64,000 nt of DNA from Ambrosia x helenae (GCA_030844895.1 CM061228.1:140666444-140730443); one strand, 5' to 3'. Shown: positions 50,006 to 61,740, counted from the stretch's first letter. Program-made: numbers and translations. The notes: generated from the letters alone by a model not told the origin.

Positions 50006-50280
50006 GTGTTTGTTTGGTATGGGGTAATAGAATGAGAGAGGGAATGAATAATAATAATAATAATAATAATATAATAATAATAATATATTTGTTTTCATTC
50101 CTAGGAATGAAAAAAAAAACACCACCTTACCAAGGAATAAAAATTCTTAAAATGGAAGGAATCACATTCCTTATAGAATGATCCATTTCATTACTACATG
50201 GTAACCAAACATCTTTAATTTCATTCCATGAAAATGATCCATTCCATTCCACCTTTGATTCCTTCATACCAAACGCTACC
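50006..50280. mobile_element. Tourist-like (Harbinger) MITE, 275 bp
   Basis: Ends GTGTTTGTTTGGTATG and CATACCAAACGCTACC are imperfect inverted repeats flanked by TTA (50003-50005 and 50281-50283). Inside are repeated GGAATGA/TCATTCC motifs and an AAT run. Confidence 0.65.
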
Positions 50281-50444
50281 TTACAGGTAAACACACGTGC
50301 TCTCACACTCCAAACTAAAATTTCTCTCCCTAAACAAATACTTATCATCGCGTTGAATGGTGGTCACGAACAAGTCATCCATCCTCTTATGTGATGAGCC
50401 TAACGGTTCCTTATTTTGCAGGTTCCTTTCCTGATCAGATCTAA

Positions 50445-50668
50445 GGGGCTGTTTGGTAGCCTCTTAATGACCATTCAGAGGCTACCTCTTAATGGTTCAT
50501 AACCTCTGAATGATTAAGAGGCAGCCTTAAGTCTGAATGGTTAAGAGGCAACCATTAAGATGTTACCTCTTACCATTCATATTTAAGATTATATCTTAAC
50601 CATTAAGAGATTATGAACCATTCAGATGTAGCCTCTTAATGACCATTCAGAGGCTACCAAACAGCCCC
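50445..50668. mobile_element. Tourist-like (Harbinger) MITE, 224 bp
   Basis: Perfect ends GGGGCTGTTTGGTAGCCTC and its complement, flanked by TAA on both sides (50442-50444, 50669-50671). The inside is built of repeats around CCTCTTAATG and CATTCAGAGG, so the whole folds on itself. Confidence 0.85.
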
Positions 50669-50671
50669 TAA

Positions 50672-51694
50672 CTATTTCAACATATCATTTATCCCATCTA
50701 ATCAAGGTCTAGTTTTTGGATATTTAAGTATAACACGATTAAGTAAGGTAATTAGGTTTCAACTTTTTGAAAAAGCAGGATAAATATAAAATACCATAGA
50801 AGAACGTAAAAACATCATGTTTAGTAGCTTAGTGCATTGAGCAACTCATATGTTCTAGATAAACAAGAGACATCTAGCCTTTTAGTTTTATGTAACAGCC
50901 TTCATTAATTATCAAAATTTGGTTGGTGGGTAATATCTTTAGTCTTACTTGCCCTTCGTTATTATTATTCTATTTGGAGATCCGGATCTTCATTTGTAGT
51001 CTGTAGATAGCTCAAAAGGCTGCAGTTTCGGTGGATGACACCTTCTGGGTTATATTCGTTGCAAAAGCGTTTAATAACTAGAATATCGTTATTTATTAAA
51101 GTTCCTTTTGCCAATGGTCTCCAGCCCAGCTGGTTTGAGTTGCGAAGGTTTACCTTCTTGAAGGGTTCCTACCCGAGTTTGGTCTCAGGGAAATCTCACG
51201 CTCCACCGAAAAAATAACCGCTTGGGTTTGAAAAGAGAAACCCGTGTGGTACTATGGGATTCGATCCTGGGCAGTGGTCGCTTTGCAACACAGGATTTAC
51301 CGCTGAAACACTACTCTCCAGAAAAATTCAAGTTCCTTTTAATAAGAAGCCTCTGTAACACGTTATCACAACTCGCGCAACGCTTAGTGTTGTGATGTGT
51401 GAGTGAGCCGGCGTGAGCGAGGAGACGAGCCATGTGGTTCGTGAACACCACAACCACCACGCGTGAACGTGGCATTGAACGAGCCCGTGCTACCATGCTC
51501 GCGTGGGCTACCATTAATATTCGAAAGTTGGCTACCATTTTTTTGACCGTTAGAGGAAAAAAATTGTATAGTTTTCCTATTTATAGAAACCATTTCATTT
51601 TAAAAAAAATTGCATTATTTTCCTTACTTTCACTCACTTGAAGACAAACGCAAGTACTTTACAAAGAAACAAGAATCAGTAAGAAAGGAGATTG
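50672..51694. other. Intergenic with a possible SINE (about 51000-51310)
   Basis: The block from about 51000 to 51310 has CTCCAGCCCAGCTGGTTTGAG, CGAGTTTGGTCTCAGGG and GATTCGATCCTGGGC, reminiscent of tRNA-derived SINEs. I could not set borders. No gene in the rest. Confidence 0.35.
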
Positions 51695-51965
51695 AAATAG
51701 CGTTTGGCGTTTAAAAAAAAATTCACTTGATTGCCAACCCAATAAAGTTTTGGACATGAGAGAAAACAATGGACGTCGTCTGAACTTGTATCATTCTACA
51801 TAATATGATACTGGAGAACCAAGACATGGCTATTTGTCAAAAGTACCAAGGTGATGAATCGACAATCACTAATCTTCAAAAACTCGACAATATATACAAT
51901 ATCAAGAATCGTGATATACACGAAAAACTTCGGCATGAATTGGTCGAGCATTTATATGTCACTAA
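51695..51965 (+). pseudogene. Harbinger transposase C-terminal remnant
   Basis: Broken reading on the plus strand. AFGV near 51702, then TCIILHNMILENQDMAIC (about 51785-51835) and NRDIHEKLRHELVEHLY (about 51907-51957) match the C-terminal end of plant PIF/Harbinger DDE transposases, which typically read CIILHNMI and end near HLRNDLIEHLW. At least one stop and one frameshift are present. The N-terminal part lies nearby in the opposite orientation. Confidence 0.6.
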
Positions 51966-52012
51966 ACGTAGGTTTTGTCCGATACTATTTTAGGTGTAAA
52001 TGAATAACATAC

Positions 52013-52250
52013 TCACAAAAATAGTGAAGACTTTCCCTCGACACTTGTTTCGACATTGTTATCATCCATTGTGTCGGAACTAATGCCATAAGTTAATTGT
52101 ATAATCGCGGGTGTAAATTTTTGCAATGTACTAAATCCCATACTACCACATGCATTGGGTTTTTGTTGAAAAAAAAATATATATTTACTTTCTAAATCAT
52201 TTGCTATTCTTAGAAACAAACCTTGACTCATATGAAAATGTCGCCTAAAA
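52013..52250 (-). pseudogene. Harbinger transposase N-terminal remnant
   Basis: Minus-strand reading FHMSQGLFLRIANDLESKY, then ACGSMGFSTLQKFTPAI and QLTYGISSDTMDD matches the early part of plant Harbinger transposases (helices before the DDE core). It ends near 52013 without the catalytic region. Upstream in the gene direction (above 52250) no clear continuation. Confidence 0.6.
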
Positions 52251-52849
52251 CTCTTATATTGTCATATGTTGGGTTGGGTGAAAAATAATCACTTACCAGT
52301 AATTCATGTGCGGCTTGCCGATCGCGTATTATAAGTTTCATCCTTTTGTAAACTCCCATCGTCTTCAATGATACACTGAACAAATTTCTTAACCGAATAT
52401 ATTATTAGTTCCGTTCCCTCGTCAGATAAAGATGATAAACAAATTTGTCAAGTGATGGCGATGATAAACTTGATGATTGCATTGTCTTAGTAATGTGGAA
52501 ATTTAGAGTGAAAGAGGTGTTTGTGTGGAGATGTAGGTTGAATAGGTTGTGGTTTAATAGGTTTATATATTATTTTTTTTTATTTAAACTGGCCGTTCAA
52601 CGGCTATATGCCAACCACCAGCCAACCAAAATATGCCACGTCACTCTCTCCTTTTACCCAACGTCGGTCAAAATCTTCAAGCACCCACCCCAACACCCGA
52701 TCCACACTAATTCATGAGGTGGTGTAAATGGCATGAAAGAGCTTCAACCCCCTCCACACACACCCCATGTGGTGTTAGCCTATTATTCATCAATCATCTT
52801 TCGTAATAGCTAAATTTAATTACACTTTTTTCTTCTACCGGTCACTTTG
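52251..52849. other. Intergenic, no gene seen
   Basis: Possibly the rest of the Harbinger element. A 90-codon frame at 52445-52717 shows no recognisable motif. Confidence 0.3.
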
Positions 52850-53045
52850 CAAGACTTCAATATTTTTAATGTCCATGGATAAATAAGTAAATAACCACTA
52901 AATAGGTGTGGGTGGGAAGGACTCGAACTAGTCATTTTATTAGGTGTTTGTATCATCTTCATATGTTGACAAGATACAAACTAAAATGATTTTTCGTAGT
53001 CTTTGACTCTTTCCCTTACGTCTCTCTAGCGTGAAAATTCCCCTA
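52850..53045 (+). repeat. Left copy of a 200 bp direct repeat flanking the Helitron
   Basis: Shares AACCACTAAATAGGTGT, GAACTAGTCATTTTATTAGG and CTCTAGCGTGAAAATTC with 55168-55365; the copies are diverged by scattered changes. Confidence 0.75.
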
Positions 53046-55075
53046 TCTATACTATATTATAAAGCATGAGAGAGGGATGACAACCAAATTTAAGTAAATA
53101 CAAATTTCATTGTGCAAAGTACAAATATATGATGCATTTGCTAAAGTTTTTGTGGGGTTAAATTAGTCTTTTGGCCATTAGTATCTTTGAAGTCCATACA
53201 TGTACAACATTTGTAGCCAATTGTATATGTGTATAATAAACCATTTGTATTCACCCTCTTAAGAAACCCCCAATTGAATGTCGGAACAATTAATAATGAG
53301 AATGAAGCATGATTAATTGGAACCGATTGAATACTTGTAACCCCGTGATTCAATGTACTTGTAACCCATTGTATTGAATACAATTGAAGAGAACAATGCT
53401 GTTATATAATTGTGGAGGCATTTGAGATCGCCAGGGTTTTGTTTTTCCGCTATTCTCCTTCGTCGGTCGGAGGTAATCGCTAAATATTTTCCTTATTGAT
53501 TTCGCCTGGAATTGAGAAATCGAAACCTGTTACGTTGTTAATTTAGATATATATATTTAGAGCATGTTTGGCTCTCCTTATTTCCACCTCCTTATAACTT
53601 ATAACTTTTCCAAAAAGTTAATAAGTTATAAAAAGTGTTTGGCAAAAGGAAAAGGACTTTTTGTTTTAACTTTTTGTAAGCCTATGATAAGTTGTTTTGG
53701 AAAAGTAAGGGAGGAGTGACTTTTTGAACCTCCTTATAACTTATTGATGGTTATTTACCTACATGCCCTTATTATATCCTTACACCTTCCCTCCTTATAC
53801 CATTTTTGGTCATTTTACCTAAATAAGTTAAACCAAACACTTTTTTACAAACTAACTTATCAACTTATTGTTTTTCCCCACCACATAAGCTTATCCAAAC
53901 ACTTTTTTAAAAACTCCTTTTTAAAAAGTCATAAGTTAATAAGTCCTTTTAACAAAAAGTCCTTTTTGCCTCAAATAAGTTTATCCAAACATGCCCTTAG
54001 TTAGAATTTATGGAAGTACACTTGAAAATGACCTATTTTGTGTGTGGTTTTGTGTTATGATGCCTTTTGGTGTACTCTGCATTTATGAGAAATTGCTTTG
54101 CTTACATGTGCAAATGGCTTATGGGGAAGAAGTGTGTGCTTAGGTTTCTCATTTGCAGGGGATAAGATTTCAACTATTATGTTTTTTTTTGTCTAAGATT
54201 GCATGCCAAGTGTTTGGCCTATTGCCTAAATGAATAGACCCGAACATTAATTAATCGGTGGTCTATGTATATTTACAGATCCGAGCAGTGGATGTTCAGG
54301 AATTATAACTTGGGTTCATGTGCAGCCACTTCGTTTGTCCACTTGCTAGAATTCATCTCCTCCCTTACATGCTTTGCACAATGCATCAATGCTTTGTGTT
54401 GGGGTTTGCTCTTAAAGTTATCATTCACTAATTTATACATTTTATTACATTTTTTAAGAAGTTTTTGTTTCCCAGATTCTACACAAGCAAATTAGTAAAA
54501 CCCGAAATATAAATTGATGCTCATTTCCTCAAATTTAGCTTTTAACACAGTAAGAGTAGGTCTGGATAATATCTCTCATTATAGACTAAATTGAAAGCCA
54601 AAAGGCTCATTTGATTTGGTAAACATCGAGTATTAGTCACCATTTTCATGTTTTGGAAATGTGTATATAAATGATATATTCAATAGGAAAATTACAATTA
54701 TTGAATTTGACTTTCGATTCAGGTCCATACGAGTTCTCAAGTTCTCGCAACTCGGGTGAGTTCTCAAATGATCCTAATCCTATATCATATATATATATGT
54801 ATATATATATATATGTAATTCACGACGTTTAAAAAAGAAAGAAGAATATGTATATGACTTGGATGTGATTTTTTTTCTTATTAGTTCCCTCTTTGTATAG
54901 CGCTCTATGATCTTTTGGATCAAGCCGAGCTCGAGTTTAAGATTCCATCTTTATTTTAAATTAGAGTCAACCCAAACCAACTTGATATGAAGTGCAAGTC
55001 AAACTCGATCTAGCCCTGGCTCGACTCAACTTTAAGTGTTGTGTTCCCCGCCGCATCGCGCGGGCATCCCACTAG
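53046..55075 (+). mobile_element. Non-autonomous Helitron, 2030 bp
   Basis: Starts TCTATACTATATTATAAAGC after host A and ends CCCCGCCGCATCGCGCGGGC, then ATCCCACTAG before host T. Termini match the 689 bp copy at 31118-31806. No Rep/helicase. It contains a nested MITE and what look like exon pieces of a host gene (53415-53472 with a GGAG|GTAATC donor, and TTTACAG|ATCCGAGC acceptor near 54278). Confidence 0.82.
53560..53996. mobile_element. Tourist-like (Harbinger) MITE nested in Helitron, 437 bp
   Basis: Ends GAGCATGTTTGG and CCAAACATGCCC, flanked by TTA on both sides (53557-53559, 53997-53999). The inside repeats TAACTTATAAC and CAAACACTTTT motifs in both orientations. Confidence 0.8.
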
Positions 55076-55167
55076 TATATTAATAAGGGAACATTATGAA
55101 GAGTAACTCACCAGCTTGTAAATGTGGGTTTTGATAGTGACATTATCGGATTTAACTTGTTGGCTAA

Positions 55168-55365
55168 TATTTTTAATGTTCCATCATAGATAAATATAAC
55201 CACTAAATAGGTGTTGGTGAGAAGGACTTGAACTAGTCATTTTATTAGGTGTTTGTAGCATCATCATATGTTTGACAAAATACAAAATTACAAACTAAAA
55301 CTATTTTTATAGTCTTTTCCCTTAAGTATCTCTAGCGTGAAAATTCACCTATACATTTGTTATTC
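55168..55365 (+). repeat. Right copy of the 200 bp direct repeat
   Basis: See 52850-53045; here followed by a further Helitron end at 55382. Confidence 0.75.
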
Positions 55366-55381
55366 ACGTCTTAGATTATAA

Positions 55382-55410
55382 CTAGTATTATCCCGCGCGC
55401 GTTGCCGCGC
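55382..55410 (-). mobile_element. Helitron 3' terminus (minus strand), rest not delimited
   Basis: On the minus strand GCGCGGCAACGCGCGCGGG, then ATAATACTAG before host T, is a Helitron-type hairpin and CTAG end. The matching TC start should lie to the right, but I did not find the TCTATACTATATT sequence. Confidence 0.5.
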
Positions 55411-55430
55411 ATTAAACCCTCAAAATAAGC

Positions 55431-55624
55431 AATGGCGAAGTTTAGTGAGGGGTAGAGGGTGCCCTGACCCTCAAAGTTTTTTGGCTAATTGGTAGAAGTT
55501 TACAATTTTCGTAGGTAATTTTATATGTATTGAATCTGGCCCTCGCTAATTTAATATTCCGGCCCCTACCGATATAAAAAAATTGAATCCGGCCTCGCTG
55601 ATTTGATTTTCAAACTTCGCCACT
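55431..55624. mobile_element. Decayed hAT MITE related to the CAGTGGCGAAG family
   Basis: AATGGCGAAGTTTAG at the left and CAAACTTCGCCACT at the right form inverted ends like those at 14067 and 33893. Target duplication is not preserved. Confidence 0.5.
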
Positions 55625-57347
55625 AAAAATACGCAACTTATTTGAAACTTTATAAAATCAAACAAAACCTTTTATGTAAACCGTAAATAAAAAGGTTCAC
55701 ATGTACAAAAAGAGCAAAATCATTGGTAATAAATTTATATATTATCGGTAAAGCTAGAGGCATAGGATATAATTACTTTTCTTTTGAAATTGAAACATTT
55801 TATTTATTTTTGTTACTTAATTTAAACTTTGAAAAGAACACAGCACACAACACACAACATTTGACTGATAGAAACCCATCATCTTACTCTTTCTCTCTCT
55901 AGGAACTCTCAACTCTTTGGTCTCTCTAGCCATCTTCTCAAACGACAGTAACCGATCTGCCATTCAGAGATGGGGAGAGTGGTGGGTGGAACAACCGGTG
56001 GAGGCCAGTTCCGGTAGCAGGAAGCGTTCGGACCTCAAAACCAACGTAACAACCGTATAAAATTTGCCACCTCCACTCTCTCTTCTTTAAGTTGAGGTGG
56101 TATTTCTGGTGGAACCATAACAACCACCGCCCACTGCCCGTCGAGTGTTGGGGAATAACCGTAACAAACGAATAATAACGGATAACAGAAATCTCTGAAG
56201 GCACGTGATCGCTTTCAGATTGAATCAATTCGACGGTTCTATCGAATATTCAATCGGATACAATCAGAGATTGAGAATTTTCTATATGTTGTGATTGAGA
56301 TTAAAGAACCAGAGAGTTTTGATCAAGAAGGAGAAGAATTCGTTATGAAAAAAAAAAAAACAGGGCCAGAAACTGCCTTTTAGGCAGTTTTCAAAGGGTT
56401 TCAACATTGCCAAAATTAGTCCCTTTATTTCCGAAAATTAGTTTTCTGAGACATTTTTACCATAGCAATTTTAATGGAAATAAAATTTTTCCAAGCTGAC
56501 CTGGCAGGGGCTCTGCCCCTTGGACCCCGCCAGGGGCATAATAAATTCAAATAGACGTGCACTTCGCACCACCATACCTATATGATGTATTATTATGAAC
56601 ACATTGATCAAATAGTCAATCAAATTACACTAAAATATCCAACATCGAGCACCACCGTTTCTGCAATTTCCCCCGACAGTTGTAAGTACGGCAATCGGAC
56701 CTCAAACCAACGTAACAACCGTAGCCACGGGTAAATATCTCCGGCAAACACCATTTCTGATGTTTGTTGCTTCATCTCGAAGCGGTGGCAACGGGTGATC
56801 GGTTACTAAACGCCAACAACAACACCGTTATGACTTATGACTACCTGAGATGCAAACTCTGATTACGAAATTACAAAAATGCCATTAACTGTTGCTGCTG
56901 CAAAGACCTGAAGATTGGAATTACAAAAATACCCTTAACTGAATTACAAAAATGCTCCTTACTGTTCCTAAGCAACCTAAAATGTTATATATAATAATTT
57001 CTCGTTTTAGTTCGCCTTCTCATAAACAACTACAAAATATATAAATGAACAAATAAATACTAAAAACTAATAAAAATCTATAAAATAATAAAAATAAACA
57101 AATATATACCTAAAACTACTAAAAACTCTATATAAAACACTCAACTATGACTCAAAACACAAAAGAAAATAACATCGTTTTGGTTATAATTTCTCGTTTT
57201 AGTTCCTCTCCTCACCACACCTGCAACCCCAACAAGTTACCACCATGAACTCGCTTTATAAAGCCAAAGCTGTAAATCTGTAATTGCTGCTCAAGATGGT
57301 TTTGTAAGTTTTTGAAATCAATCATCATTGCATACCCAGTGGTGTTG
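55625..57347. other. Intergenic, decayed repeats, no gene seen
   Basis: Contains a CT-rich tract at 55883-55935, a 24 bp direct repeat with ACCAACGTAACAACCGTA (about 56037 and 56702), a hairpin CAGGGGCTCTGCCCCTTGG (56506), and A-rich (AATAAATA)-type DNA at 57040-57170. A 96-codon minus frame at 55938-56228 is unrecognised. Some may belong to the Helitron ending at 55382. Confidence 0.4.
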
Positions 57348-57352
57348 GTCTT

Positions 57353-58233
57353 TGAAGAAACAAATAAGTCCAACCTTCTAGATGGGGGTTAGGCTTTGTC
57401 TCTACAAGTCTGATCCTTCGCTAGAACGAATGACTCACTGCCGGTTGGAGACCTGAAATAACACAGTATACCGATGTGGGGCGACCGCCTCGAATCCCGA
57501 AGGAATCTACTTAGCAGACACAAAAACGTAATCGGCCTTAGTGTGTTCTTCAGGGATTTCTGAATGGCCTCTTTAAGGAGACGAAGTGCTCCTTAAATAG
57601 GTTCCACACGGGCCTCAATATCTACCCTTAACTTACCCAATAAGTCGAGACCCAATTAAGGGCTTGCCTCCACATCGGCCCAAGATTAGGCCTAATACGA
57701 CATAATATTCGACAGGTAATAAATCATAGAGAATGTTCGTACCGTTTCCTATGACGTGGCGTCGTATGATTGGTCACAGGTCTGATCGAATATGATTGGC
57801 TTCCAAGTGCACTGTTGTCCCCTCTGCAACCCCATGTTAGTGGAGATCTTTGTTGAGGTGGTCCCATGCCTTTCCATTGGCTACTGCGTGCAGGGATTGT
57901 ACCTTTTGTCCCCCGCGGGCTTGCCCAGAACACGTGTAATTCTCCTACTTGTTGATCGTGCAACATGCTCCTTGCCACACGTCGTTGTACTCTGATTGGC
58001 TCGTACCGTATTGTACGAGCGTCTCCGTTATCACCACGTGTCCCCTTGCGGTTTCACCTTTTGAGGCGGGACCAACATTGGTAGCACGCCCGCCATGTGA
58101 CGGGCGTGATCCGCCATAATGGATCCGCCTCCGGCTGATCTGCTGGAGTCTTTTGGGCTTTACGGCCCTGTTCTGGTCTTTGGGCCTGAGTCTCGGGTAG
58201 GGGCCCAAGTAAATTTGGGTCCCTACCCCTTCA
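57353..58233. mobile_element. Solo LTR, 881 bp
   Basis: Starts TGAAGAAAC and ends CCCCTTCA, with inverted TGAAG/CTTCA tips, and is flanked by a perfect 5 bp duplication GTCTT (57348-57352 and 58234-58238). The right end carries GGGCCCAAG and TTGGGTCCC palindromic sequence. No internal region is left, so it is what remains after recombination between two LTRs. Orientation is not set. Confidence 0.72.
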
Positions 58234-58920
58234 GTCTTGGTGCATGATTTTTTTTTATAGTTAGCTGTTAACCGATTATTTTGCTAATTTCATTGTTGAG
58301 TTTAAACTTTAAATTGAGAGAACTACACGAATAGTCCATATGGTTTATCGAAAGTAACATCTTAGGGTACTAACTTTATTTTTTAACATGTTAAGTGTTT
58401 ATGGTTTCAGTTTTGTATCATGTTAGGGTACTAAAGCTAACTCCATTAGGATTTCTAGTTAAGTTTTGATAAAATGACTAAAATGCCCAAGAATAATTAG
58501 ATGGGTAATTCTTGTAATTAACTCTATTTGATTTACATAGATACTTTTTGCAATTTATTGAAATTAGAATTATCTATTAATATTATTAAATTTAAAATTG
58601 TAATAATATACTAAGTTAAATAATTATACTCTACATATTTTAATAGATTTTTTTATAAAACAATACTTTTATCCATATAAACCACCGCCGATAAGCCTAA
58701 TTTGTATCTACCATCAAGCACCACGTCAACTCTCATCTCCACCGCCATTGTCGCCATTCGTTATCTATATTTGACAAGGCAATCTATATTTTTTAATATA
58801 TCGAATTATCTATTAATATTATTAAACTTAGAAAATTTAAATATACAAAATTAAATAATTATAATATATACGTTTTAGTATATATTTTTTTTGTAAAACA
58901 ATACTTCTATCCATGTAAAC

Positions 58921-59244
58921 TGTAACAGTACTGATTTCTGAGAAGATTAACATGGACCTTTGTATGACACCCTAGGCAAATCCCACATCGGCCGTGGCCA
59001 GGAGAGATCCTTGGTTCATAAGTAATCCAAAGCCTCTTAAATCACCAACGCGTTTTGGGCTTAATGCTAGTGGATGAGAGGAGAACTCCACAGTTAAGCG
59101 TGCTCAGGTGGGAGTAGTATCGGGATGGGTAACCTCCTGGGAAGTCTCCACCGGGGCGACCAAAAACAACTCCGTGAGCTCTGGATGGGCAACCCATCGG
59201 GGCAAAGCGGACAATATTGGTGGTGAGAGAGGCCGGATGTTACA
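58921..59244 (+). mobile_element. Cassandra-type TRIM solo LTR, 324 bp
   Basis: Starts TGTAACAGTA, ends GGATGTTACA, flanked by TAAAC on both sides (58916-58920 and 59245-59249). The inside has the TGACACCCTAGGC and AAATCCCACATCGG motifs and a 5S rRNA-like block. Cassandra elements are small non-autonomous LTR retrotransposons whose LTRs carry a 5S rRNA insert. Only one LTR is present. Confidence 0.85.
59083..59147 (+). other. 5S rRNA-derived block with Pol III internal promoter boxes
   Basis: AACTCCACAGTTAAGCGTGC (A-box region) and GATGGGTAACCTCCTGGGAA (intermediate element and C-box) match the 3' half of plant 5S rRNA closely. The first half of 5S rRNA is not present, so this is not an rRNA gene. 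Confidence 0.85.
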
Positions 59245-59697
59245 TAAACCATTGCCAATAAGCCTAATTCTTATTTGTCATTAAACACCATGTATACTCT
59301 CATCTCCACTGCCATTGTTGTCATACGTTATTTATATTTGACAAGGTCATCTATATTTTTAATACATAGAATTATCAATTAATATTATTTAAAAACTCTC
59401 AATTATATAAATATATTAAATTAAATAATTATACATACTCTATGCGCTTTAATAAATTGCAAAAATTATCTTTGTAATCAAATAAAGTTAATTACAAGAA
59501 TGTCTAGTTATAATAGGGCATTTTAGTCATTTTATAAAAACTTAACTAGAAAAACTAATGGAGTTGGTCTTAGTACCCCAACATGTTACAAAACTGAAAC
59601 CATATACCCTTAACATGTTAAAAAATAAAGTTAGTACCTTAAGATGTTACTTCCTATAAATTACAGAGACTATCCGTGTAGTTCTCTTCTTTAAATT

Positions 59698-60131
59698 TGG
59701 AGCTTTATTAAAATTTCTTTGATGGGTTTCTTATTGGAAGCTTTTCTCAAATGGCAAACTGCATAAAAGATGTGGTTGTATGCTTTTATCACCGTGGATT
59801 AAACAGTTGGTTTGATGGATTTTGTATTGGAAGTTTCTCTCAAATGATAAATTGCATACATTGTAGGCGTTTATCGCCATGGATGAAACAATATTAGCTG
59901 GTTGTCCTCGTTAAATCGTCATTTTTTTGTCCTTCGCTGATTGGTAAGAGATCATGGAGCAAGGAATTTTATGATTTAATTGGTCGGACGTCTCTTTCAT
60001 TGTCTCCATGCAGCTGGTAGTTCCTATGTGGCGTGCGGGCCACATAAACCAATGGCGTTTAAGCTTCTTACATGTTTAGACCGTCGCCCTCGTAAAAAAA
60101 AAATAATAAATAAAAAATTCTTACATACTCG
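59698..60131. other. Intergenic, no gene seen
   Basis: Contains a diverged direct repeat of about 50 bp (GGAAGCTTTTCTCAAATGG near 59736; GGAAGTTTCTCTCAAATGA near 59828). Confidence 0.5.
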
Positions 60132-60139
60132 CTTAATGT

Positions 60140-60402
60140 TAGGGCTGGCAATGGGTAACATGTAAAGACACGATAAGACCTGTTTGACTGAAAAATACAC
60201 TATTTGATTTTTTGACTTTTTTAATACTTAGAATTAAGAGGCAAAAATCTTTCATTTCCCTTTTTGGTACATAAAACATAAAACTGTGTTATAAACATGA
60301 GATATAAATGAGTTAAACGAGTCGTGTTCATGTTTAGAACTTGATTTGTTCGCGCGTGTCAAAGACCTGTTAACCTGTTAGGGACACGATTTGCCAGCCC
60401 TA
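60140..60402. mobile_element. hAT-type MITE, 263 bp
   Basis: Ends TAGGGCTGGCAA and TTGCCAGCCCTA, flanked by a perfect 8 bp duplication CTTAATGT (60132-60139 and 60403-60410). Confidence 0.88.
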
Positions 60403-60410
60403 CTTAATGT

Positions 60411-61740
60411 GTGTAAATGTGTATGTTTTCTAAAAAAAATCATATATGGAGATCCTTGCACATGGGCTTGTCCTCAGAAGCTGTAGTTGGTTTTTTTCTT
60501 TTTTTTTTTACATTTCATTCCTTGTTTTTATTATAATTTACTTTTAAGATTCGAAATTCAAAACAAACTAGTTTTTTTCTTTAAAAACTATCACTATAAT
60601 ATTTTAAGCAAGACAAAGTACAAATACAAAATATTATTTTCATAGTACAAATACAAATGATAAATTATTTTCATCTAACTAGTAATCAAATTGTTTTAAG
60701 CGATGAAAATTGAAACCCTCTCAAATTGGGACACGATTTATTAACAAAAGTTATTGTTAATTAAATTAGTTAGGCTGGATCATCATCTAATCAAGCCATT
60801 ATTTAATCTTGATTTACTTTTCACATGAAAAATTCTGAAGCAGTTTAGATTATAAAATAAATAATAACGAAAAAGCATATGTATATTAAATAGTATGTCT
60901 ACATGGGCATCTAGTCATCGAAAGTCGTCAATCTTCACAGCCTTACGAGCCATTCATTATTCTATTTGAAGGTTCTCTATTTTTTAAATTTTTTTATACT
61001 TTTTGAACATGTGCCAAATGGTTGATGGGTTGGAAGATATGTATGGGCTTTAGGTTATTCTTTCGTATACATCTAAGCTTGCTTTAGTATCACTTCATGT
61101 TGATTAGGTAATGTTATAATAGGTATGCATCCGGCTTCAATAATTTCCTCAATAATACACTTTTTACCACATAATGGGACACTAACAACTAAATGTCTTA
61201 TAAATTACTTTATTAGGATGTACATTTTAAGTGGCTTATTAAGTTATATGATAATATGACTTCCTCGGATTCTAACTTAGCTTTGCTATTGGTGAGATTT
61301 ACTGAGTATGATTGATGATGATATGGTTTTTGATTGTGAGAATAAAGCAAGTTTTGTAGCGGTAAGTCGCTAAATTTGTAAGGAAAGAGATGTTTATATT
61401 ACTCAAGAGAAGAGTATAATGATTTACATGATTACAAGCTTGGGTGTCTCAAATGAGACCTTCAACAACTATTTATATTAGTCTGGATCTGATCTAGAAG
61501 GTTCGAATCTAGATCATTCCATACATAATATTTTGTGGTTAATTTCTAAAGTGTTTCCTCAAAAAATTCAGCATTTTTGACGGATTGTGGGCTGTTTTAG
61601 GGCTTTTCTAGAGCCCTCTTTTGGCATCATTCTTAGTCCATTTTTCTAGTATCTTCTTTATAAACATCTTGGTCTTTTAATGCATGTTTAAGGACGATCT
61701 AGAATGTGTTTTGCTAGAAAAAATGTCTAAATTTACATTA
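60411..61740. other. Intergenic, no gene seen
   Basis: AT-rich, no recognisable element ends or ORF. Confidence 0.45.

Larger units (their letters stand above)
58318..59688. mobile_element. Mutator-like (MULE) non-autonomous element with nested LTR, 1371 bp
   Basis: Terminal repeats of about 240 bp: left begins GAGAGAACTACACG, right ends GTGTAGTTCTCTT, and both continue with matching sequence (AACTAACTTTATTTTTTAAC region). The flanks CTTTAAATT (58309-58317 and 59689-59697) are a perfect 9 bp duplication, the Mutator hallmark. No transposase. The inside has two direct repeats of a CACC(G)CC(G)ATAAGCC-containing block, and a Cassandra solo LTR has inserted into it. Confidence 0.85.

Noticed and set aside
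59083..59147. 5S rRNA gene
   Set aside because: Only the 3' half of 5S rRNA is present, inside a 324 bp unit with LTR tips and target duplication, so it is a Cassandra LTR.
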